Shown here piece by piece: positions 49,595 to 58,330 of a DNA stretch of 64,000 nucleotides. The notes beneath the pieces were generated by a model. It saw only the letters and a list, made by a program, of their open reading frames with translations, had not been told where the DNA came from and ran no database searches. Numbering within the stretch: the first letter of the stretch is position 1; the number at the start of each line of letters is the position of its first letter. The translations under genes and the position numbers were made by a program. This DNA comes from Nonomuraea typhae (GTDB lineage: Bacteria; Actinomycetota; Actinomycetes; Streptosporangiales; Streptosporangiaceae), in assembly GCF_009760925.1 (NCBI RefSeq), contig NZ_VRLV01000002.1, positions 496,001 through 560,000 on the forward strand, written 5' to 3'.

Positions 49595-51166
49595 CTACTT
49601 CGCGTCCGCGTAGCAGCTGACCGCGACCGCCTCCATCGGGAAGCGCACCGGCGTCCGCCCGAACAGCAGCCTGCTCGCCTCGGCCGCCGCGGCGGTGACC
49701 GCGGCCGTCACCGGCTCGGCCAGGTCGAGCGGGCAGTGCACCATCACCTCGTCGTGCTGGAAGAACACCAGCCGGGCCGGCTCCGGCAGCCGCCCGCGCA
49801 ACACCGCCAGCAGCGCCAGCGCCCACTCGGCCGCGGTCGCCTGCACGACGAAGTTGCGGGTGAAGCGGCCCCGGTCGCGGGCGGCGCGGTGGCCGTCGGG
49901 GCCCGCGACCAGCTCGCGCCAGCGCGGCGAGGGCGGCGGAGAGGTACGGCCCAGCCACGAGCGGACGATCTTGCCGTCCTCCCCCGCCTTGGCGGCGTCC
50001 TCCACGAAGCGGTAGGCGTCGGGGAAGCGCTGCCGCATCACGGCCAGCAGCTTGGGCGCGTCGCCGCTGGTGCCGCCGTACATGGCCGAGAGCATGGCCA
50101 GCTTCGCCTGCTCGCGCTGCCCGCCGAACGACGTGGCCAGCGCGGAGTACAGGTCGATCTCCCCGGCCGCCGCGGCCAGGCCGACGTCGCCGGCCATCGC
50201 GGCCAGCACCCGTGGTTCGAGCTGGGCGGCGTCGGCCACGATGAGGGTCCAGCCGTCGTCGGCCACCACGACCTTGCGCATCACCTTGGGGATCTGCAGC
50301 GCCCCGCCGCCGCTGGTGGCCCAGCGGCCGGAGACGACGCCGCCCACGACGTACTCGGGGCGGAAGCGGCCCTCGCGCACCCACTGGTCAGCCCAGGTCC
50401 ACCCGTGGAAGGAGTAGACCCTGGCCAGTTCTTTGTAGGCGAGCAGCGGCCGGACGGCCGGATGGTCAAGCCGCTTGATCTCCTCAGACCGGGTCGACCT
50501 GATCGCCAGCCCGGCCCCCTTGAACGCCTTGACCAGCTGCTGCACCGAGTCGGGGTTGACCGGATGCCCGAAGGCCGCCGTCACCTCGTCGGCCAGCGCC
50601 TGCAGCTTGGCCGGGCGCATGCCGTGCACCGGGCGCGGGCCGAGCAGGTCGGTCAGCAGGGCGTCGTGGACGTCACGCCGCCACGGCATGCCGTCGCAGG
50701 CCATCTCGGCGGCCACCAGCGCACCCGCGGACTCGGCGGCGACCAGCAGCCGGAAGCGGCCCGGCTCGGGCAGCGCCTCGATGCGGCGCAGCTGGTCGTG
50801 CAGGACCTCGGCCAGCTCGGCCGGGCCCAGCCTGGGGCGCTCCGGCTCGAACAGCGTGTCCTGCCGGGCGGCCGGGCCGTCGGCGTCGTCGGGGACCGGC
50901 AGGCCGTGGAGCCTGGCGTGGGCGGCCTCGGCCGAGCGGGCTTCGCCGTACCGGCCGTCGTGGGCGAGCAGGAGGCTCTCGGTCAGCGTGATGTCGTGAC
51001 AGCGCGCCACGCGGCGCCCGGCGGCCACCAGCGGCGGGTAGGACTCGCGCGTGTCGGCCCAGACCCAGCGCGGCCGCTCGCGTTCGGCCTCGTCGAGGCG
51101 TGCGGGGGCGAGGGTGCCCCCTTCGGCCAGGAGATGGACCTCCTGCCCCGCCATCAGCGCGTACAC
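49595..51166 (-). CDS. Family A (PolA-like) DNA polymerase with 3'-5' exonuclease-like N-terminus
   Basis: The 523-residue protein has no 5'-nuclease domain. The N-terminal 200 residues resemble the exonuclease-like domain but lack obvious DxE catalytic acids (it opens with YALMAGQEVHLLAEGG). The polymerase part has motif A LIVADAAQLEPRVLA (Asp metal ligand), a motif-B-like KLAMLSAMYGGTSGDAP and motif C FFQHDEVMVHC. Shorter actinobacterial proteins of this class are annotated as bifunctional exonuclease/polymerases and are distinct from housekeeping PolA. A repair or translesion role is likely. Confidence 0.85.
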   Translation of the reverse strand: MYALMAGQEVHLLAEGGTLAPARLDEAERERPRWVWADTRESYPPLVAAGRRVARCHDITLTESLLLAHDGRYGEARSAEAAHARLHGLPVPDDADGPAARQDTLFEPERPRLGPAELAEVLHDQLRRIEALPEPGRFRLLVAAESAGALVAAEMACDGMPWRRDVHDALLTDLLGPRPVHGMRPAKLQALADEVTAAFGHPVNPDSVQQLVKAFKGAGLAIRSTRSEEIKRLDHPAVRPLLAYKELARVYSFHGWTWADQWVREGRFRPEYVVGGVVSGRWATSGGGALQIPKVMRKVVVADDGWTLIVADAAQLEPRVLAAMAGDVGLAAAAGEIDLYSALATSFGGQREQAKLAMLSAMYGGTSGDAPKLLAVMRQRFPDAYRFVEDAAKAGEDGKIVRSWLGRTSPPPSPRWRELVAGPDGHRAARDRGRFTRNFVVQATAAEWALALLAVLRGRLPEPARLVFFQHDEVMVHCPLDLAEPVTAAVTAAAAEASRLLFGRTPVRFPMEAVAVSCYADAK

Positions 51167-51187
51167 GCCTCCCAGAGTGCCAGGTCA

Positions 51188-52675
51188 CTACGACAATTCG
51201 AGGACCACCTCGTCCTCCAGCGGCGGGTCCTGCTCGGCGGGCAGGCAGCCGGTGGCGGCGAAGCAGCGGATCTTGAGCTCTCCCGGCGTGACCTCCAGGT
51301 GGAGGAACTGCTTGAAGAACGGCGGTTCGTCCCAGTCCGACAGTTCCGACAGATAGCGGTGGAAGACCCTGTCCACCGGCAGCCGGAACGGCCACTGCCA
51401 GGCCCCCAGCAGCCGCGCCGCCCAGCGCATCCGCCGGGTGATCACCACGTCCGTGTCGATCGGCCGCACCGGCGTGTTGCGGATGTGCTCGGCGGTGACC
51501 CGCGCCGCCTGCGCGGGCGTCAGGTAGAGCCACTTCATCCGCAGCCGCCGCGCGTAAAGCTGGCTGTAGAACGACAGCGAGTCGCCGCGCAGCGGGTAGC
51601 ACTTGAACTCGTCCTCGTGCACCCCGGCCACGTCCACCCGCCGGATGGTGTGGGTGGCGTGCATGAAGGCCCCGGCGCCGCCGGCGACGATGTACTGGAT
51701 CACCCGGTCGCCCACGCGCACGGGATAGCGCTGGTAGTTGTGCACGTCCCCGCCGATCGCGGCGACGTAGCGGTGGGCGGGGTCACGCACGATGTCGTCG
51801 ACGGTGCCGCCGCCCTCCAGTTGCGAGGGCTTGTAGTCGTTGCGCGTGTAGATCGGCTTGCCGGTCACGAGGATCTTCGGGCGCGGGTCGAGCGAGGTAC
51901 GGCGCAGCCATTCCGTCTGCCGTTTGTCGATCACGCCCTTGATCCCGGTGTCGATGCCGACGATGAGCAGGCTGTCGCTCTCGATCACCCAATAGGGCGC
52001 GGGCTGCACGGCCTGCTGCGCCGGGGCGCCGCGCATTTTCCTGGCCTCGGTCAGCTTCCGCTCGTCGATCGGATCGGGTTTGCGCCACAACAGCCCGCGC
52101 AGCCCCCGGTCGGGAGCGGGCCGCAACGGGGGCGCGTCGCAGAAGACCCGCATGAACCCGCCGAGCCCGTCGTACCAGTCGTGGTTTCCGGGAATGGCGT
52201 AGATCGGCGCCTGATAGCGCTGATAAGGGCGGAAGAACTTGTGCCCGTATTCGTCGCCCGCACCGGTCGGATAGATGACGTCGCTGGCGATGACGGCGAA
52301 CGCCGTGTCCTGCCCGATCTTCAGCATTCCGGGCACCACCGCGTACTGCGAGGCGTCGCCCTCGCCCGGATCCCCCAGCAGCAGGAAGGAGAAGGACTCC
52401 CCCAGACCAGGGCTGATCCGGTGCTCGGGATCGACCCCGCGGGCGTGCTGGGCGTCCACCCACCGCTCGCGCACCTTCCCGGACGGATCGCCGAAGAGCC
52501 CGGCGAGAATCTCGTTGCGCGAGCGCCACAACGTCCGCGGATGCAGCCAGGAAAACGTGTCGTTGTCCGGCCGTAAATCCTTGTACGTGCCGACCTGCCG
52601 GCATCGCCACCCGGCGCCTTCCTCCGATACGCGGGATGACTGCTGCTTTCCTCGTTCCGCCGCCGCTTCGACCAT
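51188..52675 (-). CDS. Calcineurin-like metallophosphoesterase
   Basis: The 495-residue protein from ATG 52675 (a longer frame runs upstream to 52822 into the divergent gene) shows the phosphoesterase motifs in order: SFLLLGDPGEGDA, VIASDVIYP, IYAIPGNHDWYDG, KILVTGKPIY and AAIGGDVHNYQRYP. A C-terminal region of about 150 residues with Trp and Arg (MRWAARLLGAWQWPFRLP) has no recognised fold and may contact membranes. There is no signal peptide. The substrate is unknown. It ends 22 bp from the polymerase gene on the same strand. Confidence 0.88.
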   Translation of the reverse strand: MVEAAAERGKQQSSRVSEEGAGWRCRQVGTYKDLRPDNDTFSWLHPRTLWRSRNEILAGLFGDPSGKVRERWVDAQHARGVDPEHRISPGLGESFSFLLLGDPGEGDASQYAVVPGMLKIGQDTAFAVIASDVIYPTGAGDEYGHKFFRPYQRYQAPIYAIPGNHDWYDGLGGFMRVFCDAPPLRPAPDRGLRGLLWRKPDPIDERKLTEARKMRGAPAQQAVQPAPYWVIESDSLLIVGIDTGIKGVIDKRQTEWLRRTSLDPRPKILVTGKPIYTRNDYKPSQLEGGGTVDDIVRDPAHRYVAAIGGDVHNYQRYPVRVGDRVIQYIVAGGAGAFMHATHTIRRVDVAGVHEDEFKCYPLRGDSLSFYSQLYARRLRMKWLYLTPAQAARVTAEHIRNTPVRPIDTDVVITRRMRWAARLLGAWQWPFRLPVDRVFHRYLSELSDWDEPPFFKQFLHLEVTPGELKIRCFAATGCLPAEQDPPLEDEVVLELS

Positions 52676-52781
52676 GACCTTATCTTTGCCGCGATCTTGC
52701 GGAATCGCACCCCGAACTCTCCGTACCGCTGAGAACACGGGTGGTGTACGCTCAACGGTCAGCCGTACAAGGGGGGCTGGG

Positions 52782-53186
52782 ATGGCCCGTAACGGTTTCG
52801 ACGATCCAATCCAACGCGGCACGGTGGGGGCTGAGGCCGTCGAGGGACTTCTCGCCTATGCTCAGACCCGGTCGAGGTGGGGCAGGGCAAGGCTGAAACG
52901 CGCCCTGCAGGCGGTGGCCATGAGCAGGATTCTGGCCGCCCGCGACCCGATCGCCCACTCCTGCCTGCTGGCCAAGTCCTTACGGACGGCGGCGACCTTG
53001 CTGCTGCTACGCCGCCGCCCCGCCCAGGCGCTCCCGCTGGCGGAGGAGTCGGTGGCCCTGGCCCGCGGCACGGGCGGCGCGCCGCTCGTGGTCTCGCTGG
53101 TCTGCCTGGCCGAGATCCTCAACGCCCTGCATCGGTACGGCGAGGCCGCCGACGCCATCGCGGAAGCCGACAAGGTCAGGGAGTGA
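52782..53186 (+). CDS. Small TPR-like helical protein
   Basis: The 134-residue protein begins MARNGFDDPIQRGTVGAEAVEGLLAYAQTRSRW after a strong AAGGGGGG. It is entirely helical, with tetratricopeptide-like pairs such as LRTAATLLLLRRRPAQALPLAEESVALARG and LVCLAEILNALHRYGEAADAIAEADKV. It is divergent from the phosphoesterase and overlaps the convergent FAD-oxidase gene by 11 bp. It is probably a protein-interaction module of unknown partner. Confidence 0.8.
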   Translation: MARNGFDDPIQRGTVGAEAVEGLLAYAQTRSRWGRARLKRALQAVAMSRILAARDPIAHSCLLAKSLRTAATLLLLRRRPAQALPLAEESVALARGTGGAPLVVSLVCLAEILNALHRYGEAADAIAEADKVRE

Positions 53187-54849
53187 CCAGGGCGCCGGGA
53201 TTCATGATCCCGGCCGGGTCCAGGCGTTCCTTGACCGCCCGCAGGATCTCCGTCCCGAGGGGGCCGATCTCGCGGGCGTAGGCGTCGCGGTGGTCGCGGC
53301 CGACGCCGTGGTGGTGCGAGATGGTGCCGCCCGCCGCCACGATCGCTTCGCTGACCGCCTCCTTGGCGCGCTCCCACTGCTCGATCGGGTCGCCCTTCTG
53401 GGCGGTGACGACGGTGAAGTACAACGAGGCGCCGCTCTCGTAGACGTGCGAGATGTGGCACATGACCAGCGGCGAGCCGAGGGCGCCCAGCAGCGCCAGC
53501 CGTACCGCGTCGTAGAGCCTGGGCAGGCCGGCCCAGAAGCCGGCGGTCTCCAGGGTTTCGACGGTAGCGCCCTCGGCCAGCAGCGAGTCGCGCAGGTACG
53601 GCGCGGAGAACCGCCCGTGAGCCCATGCTTCGCCCGGTTCCTCACCGAGCGGTGTCCCGCCCAGCCCGGCCAGCACCCGCCCCGCCGCCCTCCGGCGCGC
53701 GGACACGCCGGTCACCTCGGCACCCGGCCCCTCGTCGGTGCCCTCGTATCCGGCGATCACCAGGCAGCCGCTGTCACCGCCGCCGATCGCCTCGGGCTTG
53801 GCCAGGCCGATCATGGTCTCGGTCTCGTCGGACAGCCGCAGCACGGTGGGCAGCGGGCCGTGCTGGGCCAGCGCCCGGAGGGCCGCGCCGCCCTCGGCGA
53901 ACGAGGCGAAGCGCCAGCCCTCGTACACCTTGACGGCAGGCGCCCTGCGCACGCGCAGCCGCAGCGCGGTGATGACGCCGAAGGCGCCCTCGGAGCCGAG
54001 GACGAGCTGCCGCAGATCGGGCCCGGCTGCGGACTTGGGCGCCCGGCCGAGCTCCAGCGTCCCGGTGGGGGTGGCCAGGGTCAGGCCGACGACCATGTCG
54101 TCGAAGCGGCCGTAGCCGGCCGACGCCTGCCCGCTGGAGCGCGCGGCGGCGAACCCGCCGAGCGTGGCGTACTCGAAGGACTGCGGGAAGTGCCCCAGGG
54201 TGAGGCCCTGCTCGCCCAGCATCCGCTCGGCCTCGGGCGCGCGCACGCCCGGCTCGAAGGTGGCGATCATCGATTCGGCGTCCACGCCCAGGAGCCGGTT
54301 GAGGCGCCCCAGGTCAAGCGCGACCACCCCGGCGAACCGGGTGTCGCGGACGCCTCCGGCCGAGGGGGCGCCTTCAGGCGCGGGCGCGCCTTCAGCCGAG
54401 GGGGCGCCTCCGGGCGTGAGAGCGGGGGTGAGGGCGCCGACGACCGAGGTGCCGCCGCCGAACGGGACCACGGCCACCCGGGCCTCGGCGCACACCCGCA
54501 GTACCTCGGCCACCTCGTCGTGGTCGCCGGGTGACACCACGGCGTCGGGTGCCCCGGCGCCGTCGCCCGCGCGCATGCGCAGCAGGTCGGGGGTGGACTT
54601 GCCGCCCGCGTGCCGGACCCGGTCCTCGTGCGCGGTGGAGACGTGACCGGCCCCGGTCACGTCGCCGAGCGCGGCCAGCACGGCGGCGGGCAGGCGTGGC
54701 GGCGCCAGCCGTACCGACTCCAGCGTGGCGGCGGGGACGCCGGGGGCGCGCACGCCGAGCAGGTCGTGCAGGAGCTTGCGGACCGTCTCCGGGAGCTCGC
54801 GCGCCTTGGCGGGGTCGCCCCATCCGGACCAGAGCATGGGTTCACTCAC
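53176..54849 (-). CDS. FAD-binding oxidase, alkylglycerone-phosphate synthase-like
   Basis: The 557-residue flavoprotein has a PCMH/VAO FAD domain: VVSPGDHDEVAEVLRVCAEARVAVVPFGGGTSVVGAL, then ATLGGFAAARSSGQASAGYG. The C-terminal active-site segment is TISHHHGVGRDHRDAY, the histidine-rich motif of alkyl-DHAP synthases. Such enzymes swap an acyl for an alkyl chain in ether-lipid synthesis, though bacterial members may use other substrates. Residues about 143-162 are an APSAEG repeat insertion (18-bp units, 54352-54420) inside the FAD domain. It faces a TetR gene and a glpD-like gene, which links it to glycerol-phosphate metabolism. Confidence 0.88.
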   Translation of the reverse strand: MSEPMLWSGWGDPAKARELPETVRKLLHDLLGVRAPGVPAATLESVRLAPPRLPAAVLAALGDVTGAGHVSTAHEDRVRHAGGKSTPDLLRMRAGDGAGAPDAVVSPGDHDEVAEVLRVCAEARVAVVPFGGGTSVVGALTPALTPGGAPSAEGAPAPEGAPSAGGVRDTRFAGVVALDLGRLNRLLGVDAESMIATFEPGVRAPEAERMLGEQGLTLGHFPQSFEYATLGGFAAARSSGQASAGYGRFDDMVVGLTLATPTGTLELGRAPKSAAGPDLRQLVLGSEGAFGVITALRLRVRRAPAVKVYEGWRFASFAEGGAALRALAQHGPLPTVLRLSDETETMIGLAKPEAIGGGDSGCLVIAGYEGTDEGPGAEVTGVSARRRAAGRVLAGLGGTPLGEEPGEAWAHGRFSAPYLRDSLLAEGATVETLETAGFWAGLPRLYDAVRLALLGALGSPLVMCHISHVYESGASLYFTVVTAQKGDPIEQWERAKEAVSEAIVAAGGTISHHHGVGRDHRDAYAREIGPLGTEILRAVKERLDPAGIMNPGALVTP

Positions 54850-54858
54850 GCTCTACAC

Positions 54859-54885
54859 TGTGACACATGACGTCGATTCGTCACA
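54859..54885. promoter_or_regulatory. Overlapping inverted repeats at the AGPS-like / TetR divergent start
   Basis: TGTGAC (54859) and GTCACA (54880), and within them TGACG-TCGATT-CGTCA (54868-54883), lie across the TetR ATG in the 17-bp gap and the first codons. They are a likely autoregulatory TetR operator for both directions. Confidence 0.55.
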
Positions 54886-55367
54886 ATGACGTGGTCCTGG
54901 ACGCCGCCCGTGACTGCGTGCTGGACTACGGGGTCCGGCGCACGACGCTGACCGACGTGGCCCGGCGGGCCGGGGTGTCGCGGATGACGATCTACCGGCG
55001 CTGGCCGGACGTGCGCAGCCTCGTGGGCGACCTGATGACGCGCGAGTGGGTGCGGGTGGTCGAGGGGCTCGACGTGCGCGATCCGGTCGCGGCGGTGGTG
55101 GCGGGGGTGCGGGCGCTGCGCGGGCATCCGCTGCTGCGCAAGATCGTGGGCGCGGATCCCGAGCTGCTCCTGCCCTACCTGCTCCAGCGCACCGGCGCCA
55201 CCCACGAGGCGATCCTGGCCGTGCTCGAACCTGCCGTCGGCGACCGGGCCAAGGCGCGCGTGATCCTGCTGGTGGCGCAGTCGTTCCTGCTGTCCGGCCC
55301 CACGATGCTCGACGACGCCGCGCTCGACGCCGAGCTCACGACCCTTCTGGAGGGCTACCTTGCCTAG
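54867..55367 (+). CDS. TetR/AcrR-family regulator
   Basis: The 166-residue protein has the helix-turn-helix VLDYGVRRTTLTDVARRAGVSRMTIYRRWPDVRSLV. A short C-terminal ligand domain (LVAQSFLLSGPTMLDDAALDAELTTLLEGYLA) completes it. It is divergent from the FAD oxidase and overlaps glpD by 8 bp, so one regulator probably governs both lipid-precursor enzymes. It is shorter than the usual 190-200 residues but has no sign of damage. Confidence 0.9.
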   Translation: MTSIRHNDVVLDAARDCVLDYGVRRTTLTDVARRAGVSRMTIYRRWPDVRSLVGDLMTREWVRVVEGLDVRDPVAAVVAGVRALRGHPLLRKIVGADPELLLPYLLQRTGATHEAILAVLEPAVGDRAKARVILLVAQSFLLSGPTMLDDAALDAELTTLLEGYLA

Positions 55368-56859
55368 TTCGACGCCTGGTCCGACGCCTGGTCCGACGCC
55401 TGGTCCGATGTCTGGGCCGACGCCTGGTCCCCTGTCCGGTTCGTCGCTGAACGCCGCCCGCCGGGCCGCCGAGCTGGTCAGGAGCGCGGAGGAGACCGTG
55501 GACGTCCTGGTCGTCGGCCTGGGCGCGACCGGTGCTGGCACCGCGCTGGACGCCGCCTCGCGCGGCCTGTCCGTGGCCGCGATCGACGCCCACGACCTGG
55601 CGTTCGGCACCTCGCGGTGGAGCTCGAAGATGATCCACGGCGGCCTGCGCTACCTGGCCAAGGGGCAGGTCGGCGTGGCCCGCGAGAGCGCCGTCGAGCG
55701 CGGCATCCTGCTCACCAGGACCGCGCCGCACCTGGTCAGGGCGCATCCGTACCTGCTGCCGCTGACCCCGGCGGTCTCCCGGCGGCAGGCGGCGCTGGTC
55801 ATGACCGGCTACCGGCTGGGCGACGGGCTGCGGGCCGCCGCGCGGACGCCGCGCCGCCTGCTGCCCGGCCCGTCGCGGCTGACGGCCGCCCGGACGCTCG
55901 AGGCCGCGCCGGTGCTGCGCGGGGCCGGCCTGCGGGGCGCGCTGCTGTCGTGGGACGGGCGGCTGGAGGACGACGCCCGTCTCGTGGTGGCCATAGCCCG
56001 TACGGCGGCGGCCCACGGCGCGCGGATCCTGACCCGGTGCCGGGCCCTGGAGCTGTCGGCGACCGGCGCGCGGGTCCGCGACGAGCTGAGCGGCCAGGAG
56101 TTCTCGATCCGGGCCCGCGTGGTGATCAACGCGGCCGGCGTCTGGGCGGGGCACCTGAACCCCGAGGTCACGCTGCGCCCCTCGCGCGGCACCCACCTGG
56201 TCTTCCGCGCCGAGGAGCTTCCCGGGCTCCGGGCCGGGCTGCACGTCCCGATTCCCGGGGAGAGCAACAGGTTCGCCCTGGTCCTCCCCCAGCACGACGG
56301 CCGCGTCTACGTCGGCCTCACCGACGAGCCGGTGGACGGCCCGATCCCGGACGTGCCCGAGGCTCCGGAGGCGGACATCAGGACGTTGCTGGCGGTGCTG
56401 AACTCGGTTCTGGACGTTCCGGTGACCCGTGACGCGGTCGCGGGCGCCTACGCGGGCCTCAGGCCGCTGCTGGCCGCGGAAGGACGGACCGCCGACCTGT
56501 CGCGCCGGCACGCCGTGCTCGACTCGGGCGGGTTCATCACGGTGGTCGGGGGCAAGCTCACGACCTACCGCCGCATGGCGCAGGACGCCGTCGATCACGC
56601 GGTACGGCTGGCGGGGCTGGCCGCCGGGCCGTGCCTGACCGCGGCCCTGCCGCTCGCCGGCCGGGCCGTACACGCCTATGCGAAGGCCGAGCCGGAGCCG
56701 GCCGGTCCGGGCGTCACCAAGGGCGAGCTGCGCTTCGCGGTGGAGCACGAGGGGGCGCTCGACGAGAGCGACCTCCTGGACCGCCGCACGCGCATCGGGC
56801 TGGTGGCCGCGGATCGCGAGGCGGCGCTGCCGATGGCCCGTGACGTGCTGAGGGGTTGA
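55360..56859 (+). CDS. glpD: Glycerol-3-phosphate dehydrogenase/oxidase (GlpD-like)
   Basis: The TTG start follows GGAGGG by 6 nt and overlaps the TetR stop. After a 25-residue TPGP-repeat leader (12-bp units), the 499-residue flavoprotein has the FAD-binding VDVLVVGLGATGAGTALDAASRG, GTSRWSSKMIHGGLRYL, the VINAAGVWAG block and a C-terminal GlpD cap with GGFITVVGGKLTTYRRMAQDAVDHA. It oxidises glycerol 3-phosphate to dihydroxyacetone phosphate, passing electrons to the quinone pool at the membrane. The product is the precursor of alkyl-DHAP, so pairing with the AGPS-like gene is coherent. Confidence 0.93.
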   Translation: MPSSTPGPTPGPTPGPMSGPTPGPLSGSSLNAARRAAELVRSAEETVDVLVVGLGATGAGTALDAASRGLSVAAIDAHDLAFGTSRWSSKMIHGGLRYLAKGQVGVARESAVERGILLTRTAPHLVRAHPYLLPLTPAVSRRQAALVMTGYRLGDGLRAAARTPRRLLPGPSRLTAARTLEAAPVLRGAGLRGALLSWDGRLEDDARLVVAIARTAAAHGARILTRCRALELSATGARVRDELSGQEFSIRARVVINAAGVWAGHLNPEVTLRPSRGTHLVFRAEELPGLRAGLHVPIPGESNRFALVLPQHDGRVYVGLTDEPVDGPIPDVPEAPEADIRTLLAVLNSVLDVPVTRDAVAGAYAGLRPLLAAEGRTADLSRRHAVLDSGGFITVVGGKLTTYRRMAQDAVDHAVRLAGLAAGPCLTAALPLAGRAVHAYAKAEPEPAGPGVTKGELRFAVEHEGALDESDLLDRRTRIGLVAADREAALPMARDVLRG

Positions 56860-56931
56860 CGCCTCAGATTTCTGGGTATGGAGATCCTTTTCTTCGGCGT
56901 GTCTGCCCCCGCGATCACTCCCGCAACCGCG

Positions 56932-56950
56932 TTAGGTTAGTCTTACCTAA
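56932..56950. promoter_or_regulatory. IdeR/DtxR-type iron box
   Basis: TTAGGTTAGTCTTACCTAA matches the 19-bp iron-box consensus at all but two central positions. It lies 24 bp before the start of the sucrase/ferredoxin-like gene. In actinomycetes such boxes mediate iron-dependent repression. Confidence 0.88.
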
Positions 56951-56973
56951 ATCGCTGTCGGGGAGGACGAAAC

Positions 56974-57888
56974 GTGGCCAGGGGTTGTGATCATCCAGCG
57001 GGGTGCCACACCGGCGGCGTGCCCACCTTCGCCAGCGCGACCGTGGGCGCGCGACTCTGGCTGCTCATCGAGCACTCCGGCCCATGGCCCTCGCACATCG
57101 ACGACGGCACCCTTCCGGAAAAAATCTCGGAACTTGTCCGCCGGGCCCTTGACAGAGGGATCCGGCCCCAGCTGATCCGCCGCCCCGGAAGGCGGACCCG
57201 GCCGCAGGACCAGGGGATCCGTGTGCTACTCGGGTACGCGATCGGCGACAAACCCTGGCTGGCCAGGGGAGTCGTCGCAGGTCCCGACGATCTTGACCTC
57301 GACGCTCTGGTGGCCGGAGTGGTCCCGGAGTCCTGCATACTTGAAGACGAGCCGGTATTTCTGGTCTGCACGCACGCCAAGCGCAATGCGTGCTGCGCCC
57401 GCATTGGACTACCCCTCGCTCGCGGCCTGGCAGATTTTTTGCCGGACAGAGTGTGGGAAACGTCACACGTTGGCGGCGATCGCTACGCCGCCAACCTCGT
57501 GTGCTTGCCACACGGAATTTTCTACGGCAGCATGTCTCAGGCTGCTGCGCTCGCAGCAGCGAACGCGTACCGGTCCGGCGAGGTGATTCTCGACCGTTTC
57601 CGGGGACGCGCAGGCATCCCTGAGCCACTGCAAGCCGTGGAGCACTTCGCCCGAGCCCATACGGGAGAGTGCCGCCTAGGCGGAGTGGCCGTGGAATCCG
57701 CCAGGTCGGACGGCGACGTCACCGAAGCCATTGTGCGCGTCGGAGACGTCCGGTTCCAGGTTGTGGTTGAGCCATCGGTGTTCCAAACACCGTGTGGTAC
57801 GGCTTGCGCCGAGACGATCACCACCTACCGGCTGGTCTCGCTGGACAGGCTCACGCCTGTGCGGTACGCCACGCCCGCCCTTACCTGA
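56974..57888 (+). CDS. Sucrase/ferredoxin-like family protein, iron-regulated
   Basis: The 304-residue protein begins with GTG after GGGAGGA. It shows the Suc_Fer-like thioredoxin-fold [2Fe-2S] region: PVFLVCTHAKRNACCARIGLPLA, WETSHVGGDRYAANLVCLPHGIFYG. CTH...CC and the later Cys are the likely cluster or redox residues. The N-terminal half (CDHPAGCHTGG) has more Cys. Relatives occur with siderophore reductase or iron-uptake genes. The iron box upstream predicts expression under iron starvation, perhaps for ferric-siderophore reduction (inference). No siderophore genes are in the window. Confidence 0.87.
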   Translation: MARGCDHPAGCHTGGVPTFASATVGARLWLLIEHSGPWPSHIDDGTLPEKISELVRRALDRGIRPQLIRRPGRRTRPQDQGIRVLLGYAIGDKPWLARGVVAGPDDLDLDALVAGVVPESCILEDEPVFLVCTHAKRNACCARIGLPLARGLADFLPDRVWETSHVGGDRYAANLVCLPHGIFYGSMSQAAALAAANAYRSGEVILDRFRGRAGIPEPLQAVEHFARAHTGECRLGGVAVESARSDGDVTEAIVRVGDVRFQVVVEPSVFQTPCGTACAETITTYRLVSLDRLTPVRYATPALT

Positions 57889-57989
57889 TCACGGGAACAT
57901 CACGGCCAACCCTTGCGTTGGAACAGTGACGCCGAAAGCGTCCAATGCGGCTCAATTACTGAAATACCTCTCACGAAGGTGGTTTTCTC

Positions 57990-58301
57990 ATGTCTCAGGT
58001 ACGTCGGCAGCTCGCCCGCCCGCGCCCCAGCTGGGGATGGCAGGATGATGCCGCGTGCCGGGGTGAGGACCTCGTGCTCTTCTTCGGCCCCGATGGGGAG
58101 CGGCAGCCCGAGCGTGACGTACGCGAGCGGAAGGCCAAGGCGATCTGCGGCGGCTGCCCCGTCCGCAACGAGTGCCTCGACTACGCGCTGTCCCGTCCGG
58201 AGAAGTACGGCACGTGGGGCGGTCTCAACGAGGACGAGCGGGCCAGCGAGCGCCGCCGTCGCATGCGCCGCGCGGCCAGCGCCGGCATCTCCGCCGCCTG
58301 A
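57990..58301 (+). CDS. WhiB-like (Wbl) iron-sulfur transcription factor
   Basis: The 103-residue protein has four conserved Cys (C23, C53, C56, C62) in the C-Xn-CxxC-X5-C arrangement that binds a [4Fe-4S] cluster. The GTWGGLNEDER turn and a strongly basic C-terminal tail follow. Wbl proteins are restricted to Actinobacteria and their phages and act with sigma factors in redox, developmental or stress control. The subclass (WblE, WblA and so on) cannot be assigned with confidence; there is no GRP AT-hook as in WhiB7. It converges on the second cydBA operon across a large hairpin. Confidence 0.94.
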   Translation: MSQVRRQLARPRPSWGWQDDAACRGEDLVLFFGPDGERQPERDVRERKAKAICGGCPVRNECLDYALSRPEKYGTWGGLNEDERASERRRRMRRAASAGISAA

Positions 58302-58330
58302 CTTCACCACCGGCACCACAAGTTCCCGCG

